Counted from the stretch's first letter, positions 34,473 through 47,460 are shown. The stretch is DNA of 64,000 bases from Akanthomyces muscarius (GCF_028009165.1 NC_079242.1:4092001-4156000), one strand, 5' to 3'. Numbers and translations: made by a program. Notes: generated by a model not told the origin, from the letters alone.

Positions 34473-36743
34473 TTAGCTACCCGCGAAGCCATCTTCCTTC
34501 CACTTGCCACCATTTGCTGCACCCTTGGCTGCAGCGCCGCCCGCGGCCGCTGATGTGGCGCCCAAGCTGCCCGCGTGCTTCTCCAGGTCCGACGCACCAA
34601 GCCAGTACAGGCACATAAAAACTAGCAGGTGTAGTGCCACGCAATATGCTGCAAACAGGTTCCTGCTGCTGCGCGACGCCAGCACCATTCGTGTAATAGA
34701 GTACACGGCCCGCTCGGGCAGGCTCATGCGTTGATAGGCTCGCGCGGATTCCCGTCCGCGGAACGCAGCAAAGGGTGAGATGTTTGACTCGTATGCTGCA
34801 CGGTATCTATCCATGGCCATGCCCGGAGTCCCGGTGCCTCCAATGGCCACCGTAGATGGGTTTGGATTTTCCCCATAGGCGGTCGCAGAGGAGGATGTTG
34901 CGCCTGAGCGATTGTATGTCGAAATGTATCGCGTCTTTTCATACAAATTCAGGTTATCCTTTTGCAGTGCTGCCACCTCTTGCCGTAGCTGCTGTACTGT
35001 CTTGTGGCTCTCTGAAACATCCTTCTCCAGTTGTACGTTCTTCTGCTTGAACCGATCTCGCTGGGCTGTTACCATGGGCAAGATACCAGACCCTCCGCCC
35101 ATTGGTTCTCTTTCACCGCCTCCGCGAGGGTCTAATCCACTGATGATTGACGAGGTTGGTGAAATTCTGCCACCGCGTCGGGTCTGCGCTCGTGTGACAT
35201 ATGTTCCCGCGACCGAAGCTCCAGAAGGGAAGGCATTTGCACCTTCCGCATGCATCTGCTCTAGGTCTCGTTCAAGCTTCTCATTCAGGTTGTGAGATCT
35301 CTCAAGATCAGCGTTCGTCTTGGACATTTCTTCTTGCAGATCCTCCAATCTTGTTTGCAAGTCTTGGTGCGAAACTCTGAGTACCGTGAGTTCGTCACCC
35401 AGTTTTTTGTTTCGACCTAGGAGCAGCTTCTCCAGTGTGTTGCCGGCCTCAGTCTCACCGTCCTTGACAGTTGGCATATCGTCATCATCGTCGCCTGTAG
35501 AGAACTCAATGCTCTTGAGCACCTCTAGTTCCTGTTTCACTTCGTCGTAATCACTCCACTTCTGCACTTTTGATTTGAGCGAGTCTTTCTCCTCCTTCAG
35601 TAGATTCAGCTCCCGCTCCGTGGATCGGACCTTGGTATCCAGATCTCTCTTGAGACTTTCTTTCTCTAATCTTGTGCTGTCGAGCTTTCGTATGAGGGAA
35701 GAGTTCTCGGATCGCATTCTCATATAGTCGGGGTCGTCCTCCAAAGATGCCTTGGGTTGGGAAGAAGCACTGGACTTCGCTTCAGCCAGTTCCAGACGCA
35801 TTTGCTCGTTCCGAGACTCGACATCTGCCAGTCGTGCACTCGTACGTTCCAAGTCGGAATGCAGCATGTCCAGCTCCGCTCTGGAGGCCTGGCTGCGCAT
35901 TCCCTCTTGGTCGTCGCCGGCTTTTCCAAGGCGCTGGTTCGTCTCATAAGTAGCTTTTAGCTCATTCAGAAGTCTCTCCTGGCTCTCCACTTTCTCTTCC
36001 AGACTCTTTTCTCTTGCCTCCCAGTTGTCTTTGCGCTCGCCCAGCACAGCGTTCCAGGACAATTCAACATCCTTGACTTTTGTGTCTAGGTTGCCCTCTA
36101 AGTCTTTACGCGCTGCGAGCTCAGATTGTAGCTTCGTCTCGGTCTCTTCAAGCTGTGCGGTAAGTTTGGCAACATTTTCTTGGAGGTGCTTGTTTTCGTC
36201 TCTGAGTTTCGGCGCCGTGTCTTCCGACACTAGCATAGCATCTACGGAGGCTTCGAGCAGCGGGTACGGGTCGGGCGCCTCGGATATTGACGAGTAGGCT
36301 TGTAGAAAAGCCGAGTTGACAGCCTTTGAGTGATTCGTCAAGAGATCGATGAACGTTTGGTAGGCTAAGGAAAGTTAGCTGATTCTGACGAATACATGAT
36401 GCGTTTGCGGCTACCTTTCAGCAATCCTTTAATCTCCGTAAGTTTTGTGGCATCGTCAAGTTTTCGGAAATCTTTTGTTTTCTGCGCCAGGTCCTTGCGC
36501 TGCACCGTAGAATCACGTTGATATGTGACGATATCTGAGGCCGTAGTATCGAGATTTGATGTGAGGGTTGTAAGGTCGACCGCTGAGTCGTGTCAATATG
36601 TGTTACTAGTCACAATATCAATTGCACAAATACTAACTTCTCCATGCAGAAATGGCATGCTGGAACTTGTTCCCAGCGTCTCCAGTGGCCGCCGAGTCTG
36701 CCACCACAGCTGCACTGGCAGCTCCGTCTGTCGTTGTTGCCAT
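34473..36743 (-). CDS. coy1: Golgi golgin CASP (Coy1 family)
   Basis: Exons on the minus strand are 36743-36638, 36582-36415 and 36364-34473, giving 721 residues. Introns of 55 and 50 nt are GT-AG and keep phase. The N-terminus (KFQHAISAWR, then DLTTLTSNLD and KDLAQKTKDFRKL) and the long coiled coil from about 100 to 500 are typical of the CASP family. Near the C-terminus come conserved short motifs (MVTAQRDRFKQKN, SPFAAFRGRESARAYQRMSLPERA) and a single membrane anchor at about 666-690 (LFAAYCVALHLLVFMCLYWLG) with the family's Tyr and His inside it. By family it is a tail-anchored Golgi tether of intra-Golgi transport. The sole odd point is the Ala/Gly-rich tail. It diverges from Vps3. Confidence 0.93.
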
Positions 36744-37101
36744 GCTGGATATTCCGCGGCACTAGCGGTGCAAAGTCAATGCATCCACGATAATCGATCG
36801 GAAGGTAATATTTAGACGGCAATAAAGCATCAGCGCGCTTTGGGCGGCAGAAAAATGACAAGGTGAAATACCGTGGCAAGGTCAAAGAGAGAGCGGGAGC
36901 TCCAGAGTCGAGACACGTTGGTCGCGCCACAAGGGGCTGACGTCTCTGCGCCCCACTTCAGCCTTCTTGAGCTTCAAGCGCAAGTGGCACAACGTCACTC
37001 TTGATCGACAAACACCGCACGACTCTCTCGTCAAGCGGGCATATTTGCGTGAGGCGGCGTATGCGAAGCCCTCAAATGAATGACGCGAAAAGTATACAAC
37101 A
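36744..37101. promoter_or_regulatory. Short bidirectional promoter, CASP / Vps3
   Basis: 358 bp separate two divergent trafficking genes. TGACGTC lies at 36938-36944 and its half-site TGACGT on the minus strand at 36992-36997. Such sites are bound by CREB/ATF-type bZIP factors. Shared control is inferred from the small spacing. Confidence 0.6.
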
Positions 37102-40100
37102 ATGACGCAGCAGGGCGGCAGCCAGCGAGACCTGCCGGGCGCTGAGAATGGACCGTACTTGTTGCAACCGCTGCTAGAAGACGTACCCCTCTCCGAAGAT
37201 GGCTCCAAGAGCGACATCAAAATCAATTGCGTAGAGTACTACGGTAAGGAATCGCAGCAATCGCTATATATCCTTCGCTAACGGATACCGCAGATGGAAA
37301 TCTTTATGTCGGCACGTCGGCCTCCGAGCTGTTACACTTTGTCCGAATTCCACCCGATCCTACCGATAAAAATGGCAAGCCGATGTTTATTTCAGCATCA
37401 AGACTCGCGCCTACATTCTCTGAGGCGAATGGAGGACTACGGCCCGGAGTGCAGCAGATCTTGCTGCTGCCACGAGCGGGCAAGGCTTGCATTCTCTGCA
37501 ACTCGACCGTAACATTTTACTCGCTGCCTGAGCTTACGCCAATTTTCGAGTCAACGCAAGTGAAAAACTGCAGTTGGATAGGCGGTGTTGATTTGAACGA
37601 ACCGATAATAAATGAGGACTCGAGAAGCGAAACAGACACAGTGACAATGTTAATGTCGCTGAAGAAGAAGATCCAAGTGGTTCGCATTGGCGAGAATCCT
37701 CGGCCTCTAAAAGTGCGTGTAGATTTGGTGATGCGCCAGAAATTGATCAACTGATTAATGCTTTCGCAGAATATAGACTTCGCTGCCAGCAGCCTATCCG
37801 TTCGCCGAGATACAATCGCCTGTGTTGCAGATACGAAAGTATACGCTCTTCTCGACGTCGACAAGCAGCTGAAGATCCCCTTGATGAACATATCGTCTTT
37901 GGAGCCCCCGTCTTCACCCGAACTAGTATCTCAGCCGGGGAATGTATCTACAGATGCGAGTGGAATATCTAGGAGCGCGTCAACTTCGCAGCCTGGACGG
38001 CAACCTGTTCCTCAGAGTCACACTAGGAGCTCCAGCCTCGGAGGGGCCATTCTCGGCAATCTAGGCCGCCAACAGGATCAAGGAGGTGTTACATCACGAA
38101 CTTTTTCATCGCCAGATCAACCTGGCACGCCACAGTCAGGGCCAATTACCGACAAGGCTCTGCCTGAAGTTCCCTCGGACCCGCAAGCCCGCCAATCATC
38201 CGACATGTCGCGGCCTGCAGCACTGCGGCCTCATATTGCCTCACCTGCGCCAGAAGAATTTCTGATAGTGACGGGTACCAGCCCTGAAGAGGTCGGAATC
38301 GGCATGTTTATCAATCTAGACGGCGATATAACTCGGCCGACAATATCATTCGAAAAGTATCCCGAACAAGTTGTTGTAGATGGTGGAAGCGCGAACTTGG
38401 CATCATCAAGAAACGGGTTGGCTGAAGATGATGACGGTTATGTTCTTGCTTCCCTGGACGTGGAGACCCGAAATGGTCCGAGATTTGGCATCGAAATCCA
38501 GCGAGTGGACGCCGGGAATGATGCTCACCCTGAGAAGCAATGGCTCTTTGCTAATAGCCTGGAGCCTAATGGCCCGTATGGAATCCGATCGCTGATTGGG
38601 AGTGACGAGACGCAATTTGAAGAGATTGTGGACAAACTCAGTGAAAAGCGTTTTTCATCGTTTCCCAGTCCAATAAGCGCATCTGTGGCATCCTTGAAGA
38701 GCCTTGATTCCCGCACTGCTAGCTCTATGGAGCGCCTGTCCAGGGAGCAAGAGCTATTCGAAAGGAGTTTCGACTCCCAAGACGACGACTCTCTACCTGA
38801 TGGATGGGAGACCATTCGTGTATCCGAAGGCGAGGAGTTCACCCGCAGACTGGCAAAAGTATCTACCAAATTGGTAACCTGGTCTAGCGACAAAATCTGG
38901 TGGACAGTTCGGAACCCCCTTATTCTACAGCTGGAAAATACTCTTGGCGCTTCTAGCGACAGTCAATTGCTGCCCGACAAACTAAACAAAGATGACGTTT
39001 TCGGTACAATAGCACGCATTCGCAGCCGGGAGGTGAAGACGGAACTCGAATTCATGACTTTTCGATATATGCAGCAAAAAGCAGGCGTTTTGCTGCTGAG
39101 CGCTCTGCTCCTCGCTCCACCGCACAAAGAACTTGCGGACGCAGAGATCAATGCTCTGGAAGAAATACTTACCGATAGTCAACTGGATCCAAGAGTTGTT
39201 CTGTCCTTGATTCCGGAAATCAGAAATGAAATCATTGAAGGACGAAATGGAATATGGATATACGGTGGTGTGAAGAAGGTCACAGAGATGATCCTTTGCA
39301 GCGATCAGTTTGAGGCTATTGCAAAGAACAGTATCGGGAATCTGGAGTCCAGAACCCTTCATTTCCTGCGCCGTTTCCTTGCCGCCTGGAGGAAAATGAA
39401 AGGATTCGGAAGCGTGCCAGATGAGCGAGAAGTGTTCAGGACAGTAGAGGCCGCGCTTCTCCTTGTTCTTCTTGAGTTGGACCGGCGTGCCCCCAAGGCA
39501 CTTGGAAGGCACAGTCCCGTCAAGATTGAGCTCCACGAGCTTGTTGACAAGGGAGTGGATTGTTTTGATCGTGCTGTCGATATTCTTGAGTCTCACCGCC
39601 GTCTCTTCATCCTCAGTCGCTTATACCAAAGCCGTAAAATGTCCGGGGATGTTTTGGCGACATGGAAACGAATTATCGAAGGCGAGCCTGACGATGGACA
39701 AGAATTCCAGGACGGCGAGCTACGCATTAAAGACTATCTTGCGAAAATCAGCAACCAATCTTTAGTCAAAGAATACGGCGTTTGGCTGGCCAGACGAAAT
39801 CCGAAACTCGGCGTCGAAGTGTTCGCCGAAGATAAGTCCAAGGCTGCATTTGAGCCCACCCAAGTGGTTGAGATCTTGAGGGATGAGGCACCTATGGCAG
39901 TGAAACACTTTCTCGAGCATCTTACATTCGGTAAAGGTCACACGGCATATATTAACGAACTCGTCTTTTACTATTTAGACGTTGTCATTGACGATCTAAA
40001 GTCGTCAGAGGCAAGCCGAGACGCGGTTATGGCAGCATATGCAGCGTACAGGGCACTGCAAGCCCCCAAGCCCACATACCACCACTTCCTGACGGCAAAT

Positions 40101-40748
40101 ACGCCAGAAGATAACGAGGTGTGGCAGAGCCGGCTACGGTTGCTCCAGCTCCTGGGTGGAGCGAATGACTATAACACGGCTAGCATTCGACAGCGCATGA
40201 ACAGTCTCTCCGGGGACCTGCTTGTGCCCGAGACCATCATCCTTGCTGGCAGAGAAAGCCACCATGAGCAAGCCCTACGCCTCCTTGTCCACAAGCTTGG
40301 CGACTACGACTCGGCCGTCTCTTACTGTCTGCGCGGCGGAGCCAGTGTCTTTTCTACGCATGGAGGCACATCGCAGCGACGTGGCGACGCAGTACCACCA
40401 TCCACCAAGGACCAGCAGCGACTGTTCAACGCGGTGCTGCGCGAGTTCCTCGCCATTGAGGATGCCAGCGAGCGCGTGGAGCAGACGGGCGCCCTGCTGG
40501 AGCGTTTCGGAGGTTGGTACGACCTGGACGAGGTGCTGCGTCTCATTCCAGACAGCTGGTCCGTGGACGTCGTGGCAGGGTTCCTGGTCGGCGCGCTGCG
40601 ACGGCTGGTGCGCGAGCGCCACGAGGTCAAGGTGGCGAGCGCGCTGAGCGGTGCTCAGAACCTTCGTGTGAGCTACGACTCGATTACGAATATTGATGAA
40701 AAGGGCCCGACAAAGGCTGAAGCGGAACCGCCGTCGGAAGCGACGTGA
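37102..40748 (+). CDS. vps3: CORVET subunit Vps3 / TGFBRAP1-type protein
   Basis: Exons 37102-37243, 37294-37712 and 37770-40748 give 1179 residues. Introns of 50 and 57 nt are GT-AG and in phase. The N-terminal part is a citron-homology (CNH) beta-propeller domain (INCVEYYDGNLYVGTSASELLHF, VQQILLLPRAGKACILCNSTV, LSVRRDTIACVADTKVYALLD), interrupted by a disordered Ser/Pro/Gln-rich insert near 250-350. The helical middle and C-terminal part (LYQSRKMSGDVLATWKRI, VSYCLRGGASVF, LLERFGGWYDLDEVLRLIPDSW) fits the clathrin-repeat and Vps39/TRAP1 C-terminal region. By family it links CORVET to Rab5 (Vps21) on endosomes. Vam6/Vps39 of HOPS is the main alternative, and the two are hard to separate without a search. 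The Vps3-like C-terminal motif favours Vps3. Confidence 0.82.
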
Positions 40749-42414
40749 GCGGATCAGGATTGAAGAATATAGCGAGCGATGTACTTGTAGCACATATCAT
40801 AGTCGAATTGTGAATAAGGATTCCAAACAGTACTTTTTCGACTTGAAGGGCTATGATGAGAATGTACCGTGACTCTGGTGAGGGAATCACGCCACGCTGG
40901 CTCGCCAGCAAGCCGAAAAGCGACGGGCAGCCACGCGAGCCACTGTGGCATATAGCTGAAAAAAAGCCAGACGGGTAAGAAACGCAGCAAGTGCCAAGGA
41001 ATCTCGGGTCCGCGAGAACCTAGAGAGAGCCGCATACAGAAAATCGGAGCGCACAACGGAGAAATGACACTGGGACAGAACGACTGGGGGGTGGGGGAGA
41101 CTTGGCTTATACAGAGAGGGGAACGAGCTCATGCGGGTTGAAAGATTAAGGTCGTGAAGAGACTACGGAGTATCGCGATTGGATTGCTCTTTTCTCATGC
41201 AGTTCCACCGAGGCCCGTCGTTTGGAAAATATTACTCGCAAGAGAATAAAGAATCGTATCGCTGTTGGCAAGTCGCAAGGCCCAGGGAAAACATGCTACC
41301 TCTCCGACAACTTGCGTGAACGTGTCAAGCATTTCAGCTATGACGACATGACGAAAGCCACTCAACATCAGCTGTTTTATCTTTCAGTCGTTTTGTACTC
41401 GAAAGCACATGCTGCAGCGTTTTGCCGGCCGAGCGAATTGCTGGCTATTCCCGTTTTGTGCAGTATGCGAGATTGATGGGCGGGCGGAAGATGCCCACAC
41501 GCCTTCGCCAGTCCGTCACATCATCGGCACTCGTCGCTTTTCTGCAAAATGGAGACTCCGAGTTGGAATGTCTCTCTTTTCGTTTTCAGCTGAGGCGTTC
41601 GGCATTTGGGTGTAGTTGTGGCTTTTTCGTCCTCGAGGATACAAAAGGGGTATTCACCAAAATGGGTATAAGATGGGCCGCTTCCCTCCTCTAGGAGCAT
41701 TGACCTAAGATTTGTTCTCCATGGTGCAGAGACAAGCCCGAAAGGAGCAATAGGCATGGGCCGGCGCGGCAAAGACGCGATATGGCAGCCGCCGTTCAAA
41801 ATCGATGTGTCCGACGCTGACGGATCACAAAAGACCGATCGATTCATCATTTGCCCACCGTCGTCTGCGTGGCTGGAGAAGTTACGGCAATCACAATGAA
41901 CGGAAATTTTTATAGGTCGGAGGGCTTTGCTTCAGAGATGAGTATATTAAGCAGCAAAACAAAATCCAAAAAGGTGAACAGCTAATATATAGAAACCCGG
42001 GCCTGGTTTCCCAGCCGAGGCGAGGGATCTGACCCCTTCTAACCAAGATTGTAAAACATGACAAAACAACAAGATGCAAACGCCAACCGTCTGTTCCATC
42101 AGAAAACAGCATGCAGAAAAGCTCCGCTTAAAAAATAGCAAACAACAAAGAGCAGGGTATCAATCCATGGCGCTCGCCTTTCCTCCAAGTCGAGTCTCCT
42201 TCCTCAGTAAAATTGGAACATCACATGCTCGCATTATAAATATGTTCTCCAGTCTCCTTCCATGTCAATAAAAGCTCGGGTGCGCCTGGTCGCAATGCAG
42301 TTGTAAAGCCGAAAACTTGCCGAAATATGGTTTCGGCGAGCCACCCTCGCAAATCGTGTACAGGAGGGCAAGGCACAGCAAGTCATATCATTCCGCGTCT
42401 CATCGTCAACATAA
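40749..42414. other. Convergent intergenic region, Vps3 / C2H2 gene
   Basis: 1.7 kb between two convergent genes. The short frames here are not protein-like. A- and T-rich stretches fit 3' UTRs. I see no repeat or RNA gene. Confidence 0.55.
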
Positions 42415-45295
42415 TTAAGAAGAAGCGGAACTAGTCTCTGTGGTCGAGGGGGCGCTAAGGATCTCTTGCACCCTCTGCATCTCAAGGATCTGCTCCTCTG
42501 TAGGGTCATCAGAGATCCAAGGGCCCTTCTCGTCGTCGGTGGCGTTCAGGAAGCCCTCGGCGCGCTTCATGGTCTGCACGTCCAGGTCTGTGACGTATGC
42601 CTTGTCATCAGACAGCTTAAGGCGGACCTCACGGTCGGTGGATAGCATCAGATCATCCTTGGCGAGGCGACGCTTACCATCAAAGACGGCCATGATGCGC
42701 TTCTTCATGGTCATTTGGCCCTTGTCAAAGCCCCAAGAAGAGGGATAGTCCTTGCGGTTTTTGCGACCACGTGTCTTGGCAATGAGAGGAACGCCGCCGC
42801 GCGAATGGGTAATGCCGCGCGACTTGGAAACGCCGTTTGTGAGGGCCATCTTCTTCTTAGGTGAAGCATTGAGGCGATCCTCGCCGTCGTCTTCCATGTC
42901 CTCATCGTCCTCATCGTCCTCATTTGGAGTAGCATGGTTCGAAGGGGTTGTGGTGGGCAAGTTGTTCTTCTCCAGAGTCTGGTGAACGCTGCTGTCATTC
43001 TCAACCTCAGCCAGGCGCTGGGCGTTGATGGCTTCGGCGGGGTCCTCCTGCTGAACAATACGCAGAACACAATCGTCCAGATGTTCGTAAAAGTCCTGGG
43101 CGTTGGAAAATGTCTGCGAGCAGGTACTGCACTTGCCGGTAGCATCGGCAGCATAGCCGGTGAGCTTCTTGCCGGGGTTGACGGCGGTGGGTGCCTTCTT
43201 GCGGGAGTTGGGTGGCGTCTGCTCGACACCGTGGACCGTTGTGAGATGGCGCTTGAAAACGTCGGCGCGGTTGAACGACTTTTCGGCGGCCGAGCCGGAG
43301 CCAGGGCAGAAGCCACACACCATAGTACCCTTGTAATGAGTCAGGGTGTGGCGGTTCTTGTCGTACTTGCGAGCAAAGCCCTTGATGTGATACTCGCAAG
43401 TCTGGATGGGGCATTTCTCAGGGCGTTCAGTTTGGTGGGTGAGCATGTGCGCCTTGAGGTCCTTGAAGACTTTGCCACAGTCGGGGTAGGTGCAGCGCTG
43501 ACGCTCCTTGGTCTCGTCGCCGGAAGCATATTCGGCAGAGCCAGGCGAGATGAAGCCGCCAGCCATGCTCTGGCGCCGGCCGGCGGGGTCCATGGGAGTG
43601 CTGTAGGGGCTGTGAGTAAAGCCGGCTTGGAACGAGCCATTGTGGAGATATGGCGAAGACGAGCTGGTGCGCATCATCGAGGGTTGCGGCGAAGTAGCGA
43701 GCGAGGGAGAAGCGGGATATGGGTGGACGGGCTGGTGGAAGCCAGCGTCATATGGCGAGAAAGACATGGGATTCTGCTGTCCAATCTCAGGGTGGATCAG
43801 CGAGGGATCTGGAGCCGGGTTCATCTTGTCAGTAAAGCTGCCACAGCAGAGCACCGGAGTGCGATGAATCGATGAAAGAAATCTATGCTCGAATAGAATT
43901 GCGTCGCAACGTGTGTGATCAAAGCGAAGGGAAAGAGCGAGGAAGAAAAATGACGGTGCAAGGTGTGGCGCGGAGAGATGTGGACGTGGCTGGAGCTTGC
44001 ACGGAGGAAGAGGGGCCCGACTATGCGCAACGAACTAGAACGCGTGGTGACGCAGCGGGTACTGGGGCGCTGGACTTATGCACAGACTGGGGGGCAGCCA
44101 CGGCAATGTCTCGGCGGGACAAATGACCCGAAGCTCCTCTTGGAGGAGGCGATTTGGGTCGGGGGGATGATGTGAGGTAATGAAGAAGATTGGGCGAGGG
44201 GGAACAGGGTGATGTAGAGTCAAGTTCGACGTGAGGTTTATGAAGACGAAGGCAGACGGAGGAGTGCCGGAGGGCAGGAAGAGGCTGAGGATTCGCGCTG
44301 CAGTCAGAGAGCCGCTGCACCAGCGAACTTTCGGCGACCCAGGATGCCGACAGAGCGCTGTATCAGTACTGATCCGCAGGCCTCCCGGCACCAGCGGCCG
44401 GTTGACTGGACTGGTAAATTCCAACGGGCCAGCCAAAGGCAGGTGTGGCACAGGCTGTGCTAGTAGCCAGCTGAACCTGCCGGGGCAAGCGGGGATTTGT
44501 GGCTCGGCGATGCACGCTAAGCCCACCTGAGCTTCCCGCACTGCCTTGCAGCAGAGCGGCACACGCACACACACACGGTGACGCTGCCTCGGTACCACAT
44601 TTGCGCAATAGGCAGGTAGGCAGGCAGGCAGACATGACGCCAAACACGTCTCTTGTGTCTCTCGCTTGAGAGCAATTCCCGGTATCAAACGAGACTAGGG
44701 GAGGGAACAGAAACAGAAAGGCGCCAGACGTTGCGCTAACCAAGACAAACACTGGGGGGACAAAAAGCAAACAAAAAAAAAAGGGGAGGGGGGGGGGGGA
44801 CTCACCAACAAAGGTCTTGGGGTGTGTAAAGTCAAACGTCGACAGATCATCCACGTTGGAGCTCGAGAACGTCGGGTAGTCACCGCCCGTCATGTAGTCG
44901 CCCACAATGTTGGGTTGCATGTGTGCCCACTCAGGAACGCCGAGGTGGCCAGTATGCGACTGTGGTGATCCGACGACAGAGGACGGCGCCGACGGCGCCG
45001 AGGCCGTTGACAGGCCCGATGACGACAATCTCATGTCGCCGTCGTCGGGGTATGTGCTGGAGGAGGTGCGGCTGTTGAGGACGTAATTTGGGATGCCATT
45101 GTCGGTGCCGTACATGGTCTGGTCGAGATTCCCCATGGTCGTCGCGAGAGAACCGTGGTATCCGCTGTAGGCGTCGGCGGTCATGCTCATGTTCATGGGG
45201 CTCGATGTGAAGGCAATGTTGTGCGAGTGATCGGAGTATCGTGCCATGTCCTTGTCGTCCTGTTGCAGGAACATGGTAAAGCTTTGCTCAGTCAT
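42415..45295 (-). CDS. C2H2 zinc-finger transcription factor
   Basis: Exons 45295-44806 and 43808-42415 on the minus strand give 627 residues. The 997-nt intron is GT-AG with an ACTGAC branch site and keeps phase, joining FV to DPSLIHPE. Residues 1-268 are Ser/Pro/Thr-rich and probably activating. Zinc fingers lie from about 269 to 420: CTYPDCGKVFKDLKAHMLTH, then CPIQTCEYHIKGFARKYDKNRHTLTH, CGFCPGSG with FNRADVFKRHLTTVH, and CSTCSQTFSNAQDFYEHLDDC. An acidic run (DEDDEDDEDMEDDGED), then a basic segment KTRGRKNRKDYPS follow. This is a nuclear DNA-binding regulator; its targets are unknown and I do not assign a named orthologue. The frame stays open upstream to 45481, so a longer N-terminus is possible. 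First ATG in a good context chosen. Confidence 0.85.
43809..44805 (-). other. 997-nt intron of the C2H2 gene
   Basis: The intron is an order of magnitude longer than others in the window. Right after the donor on the minus strand comes a run of 13 C, then T-runs. It contains microsatellites such as AGGCAGGC (44611-44630). An internal ATG 16 bases before the acceptor (in frame with exon 2) would allow a shorter protein from a promoter inside the intron. Confidence 0.65.
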
Positions 45296-47460
45296 TCTGT
45301 GAGTTGTGAATGTGAGACGAGGCGAGTTCGGTGGCAGCGCGTTGGTATCGGAGTCGCAATCAGGCTCGGGGCCCTGATTTTCTGTGAGCCTCGAAAGAGA
45401 ACTCTTGTTTGTCGATCTCGCCAGAGACGATGGGAGGAGAGAGAAAGAGCAGACGGCAGGCGCAAGGTTATCGCATCCCACGGCCTGTCTAGTCTAGGAC
45501 GTCAAAGGGTCGCGATTCTGACGGGCGAAGCCGGAACTGGGTCTAGGAATCCGGAGAAGCTTCTTGGCCAGCAACCAATTCAAGATTGTATAAATCTGGA
45601 ATGTTGCGGAGAAGGACAGGAGCGAACGTATGCGCAACGGCCGTGTCAACAAGCGTTGATGGCGGGGGGGGGGGGGGGGGGGGGGGACGAAGATTGTAGT
45701 GGTGGGAGACGGTAGATTGTGAGTCGAGCAAAGCGTGCCAGCCCAACAAGATCAAGTTTGGTCACTTGAAGAGTTGTATAATGAGGGTATCGAGTAGTGA
45801 CGAGATTGGAAACCCAAGGGATTGGAGTATGTGAAGAAGGCTGCGGGATGATGCGGGTTGGGGGCTTCGACGTAGATATAGACCCGAAGCCATGCAGGAC
45901 GGACCATGAGCGGATCTACTCTGTCTGTCTGGGAGGAGGGAGGGGGGGGCGTCAGAAAACGAGATGCTAGTCAGTGACGAGGAACTGTACATTGGGGCAC
46001 AAAAGAAGCACCAGAAAGAAACGAAATGGTATAACCCAACGCCCTGTAGATAGGGCAGAGAGCAGCGTACACGCCAGCGAGCCAGCCGTGTGGACTTCTC
46101 TTGGTCCCCTTTCCGCGTGTACTTGCTGTGAGGGGGGGGTGAGAGTTGGTGTGGATAGCTACTAGACGTCGTGGGCCAGAGACGAGAGCACCCCGGGAAG
46201 AGGGGGCGCTTCGCACAAGCCCACGCTAAGAGCAAATCAACCACAACTGGGGGGGAGGGGCGTGTACCGGTTTGTCTAGGACTGGGGTGGTGCGCGGTGG
46301 GTGTGGTTGCTGCTGATGGTACGGAGCACTCAGTTTGTACTGGCAAGACTGGGTAGTGACTGTGATGGTGGATGGGTGGGCGTAGTGGATGGACGAGAAA
46401 AATAGTTTTGGTGGGTTGCTTGCTGGCTTGCTTGCAACGACCTGTGATGCGACGAGATCTAGTGCTCATGGTGTTGTTTTTTTTTCTTCTTCTTCTTCTC
46501 TGAACGAGGCATGGTTTCTGATTCACCTGCACAACTCGGTATACAATCTGGGCAAAAGGCGTAGCCCATGTTAATGCGCCTCCATCAGGCAGTAGTTGGG
46601 CGAAACGAGAATTGGCCCTTTCCATCCTCCCACAAGGGAAGAGGGCCAAGGCTTTGGCAGTAACCAGAGGAAGCTAAAAACAAAAACGCCCCGTTCTGCG
46701 CCATTGTGGGCGGAAAGGCAACCGATGCGAGAAAGGACACAGGAGGCCTTCTTCTCTTCGGGCTTAGCGAGGCCAGTTTGGTTGTTGTGAGTGAGGCGGC
46801 CAGTGGGGAGAGAGGCAAAACGCGCCAAAACAAAACGAGATGGTGTGAAGGCGAACCAGCACTGTGATCTCCAGCGGTGCTAGTACCTGTACGGAGTGTG
46901 ACAGCGCGCTGGTACCAGTTTCTCGGTGACAATGATGGGACGATGACTCCCACCTCCCAAGGGGACGGGTGACTTTCGCTGGGCTCCCCCCCGACCCCCT
47001 GGTCAAGTGCTTGTCTAGCCACTAAAATAAACCGGACTCTTTTCCTGGTACAAACGGGTTGCCCTGTATCCATTGCCATGCCCCTGTCAGTACAGTTACT
47101 TTGTACTTAGAGTTGAAGCCAAATGAGTGGAGAGCTCTTCGGGGCAACCTTTTACACTGACTGAGAAGGAAGGCCTGTTAGACGAGACAGACAGCCAGAT
47201 ACCAGTAGATGGCAGGCTGTTCTAGCGACGTTCAGGCCGCCGTCTAGCCTACTCCCCCCCGCTGTCGCCGAGCCTACCAGTGTGCCTTGTCATTGACGGT
47301 GTTGCCGGCCGGCAAGGACCTCTACTGAGCAGACGCCGCCCGCCATCTTGATCTCAGTCTATGCGACGACATTGGTGGCACTCTCTGCCAGCGCTCTCAC
47401 CTCTTCTTTATTACAGGCAGGTGGTTGGTAGGATCAATCGCTGCTGTCTATCCTCTCGAC
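45296..47460. other. Upstream region of the C2H2 gene
   Basis: No supported gene. The strand carrying the C2H2 gene is C-rich with many long homopolymers (G24 at 45664-45687, others at 45941-45949 and 46129-46137 on the plus strand). A 295-codon frame at 45762-46649 (-) is low-complexity and probably leader or promoter sequence. Confidence 0.5.
45664..45687 (+). repeat. G24 homopolymer
   Basis: Twenty-four consecutive G bases, about 370 bp upstream of the C2H2 start. It is a possible four-stranded DNA site and also a likely place for length errors in the assembly. Confidence 0.85.

Noticed and set aside
42934..43875. 313-codon plus-strand frame
   Set aside because: Shadow of the zinc-finger exon and extends past its boundary without a domain.
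44363..45481. Frame reading through the donor site of the C2H2 first exon
   Set aside because: The part beyond 44805 is intron (Pro and Cys/Phe-rich with C-run); the splice donor and phase with exon 2 are clear.
45762..46649. 295-codon frame on the minus strand
   Set aside because: Low-complexity Ser/Pro/His composition, no domain, and in a repeat-rich upstream region of the C2H2 gene.
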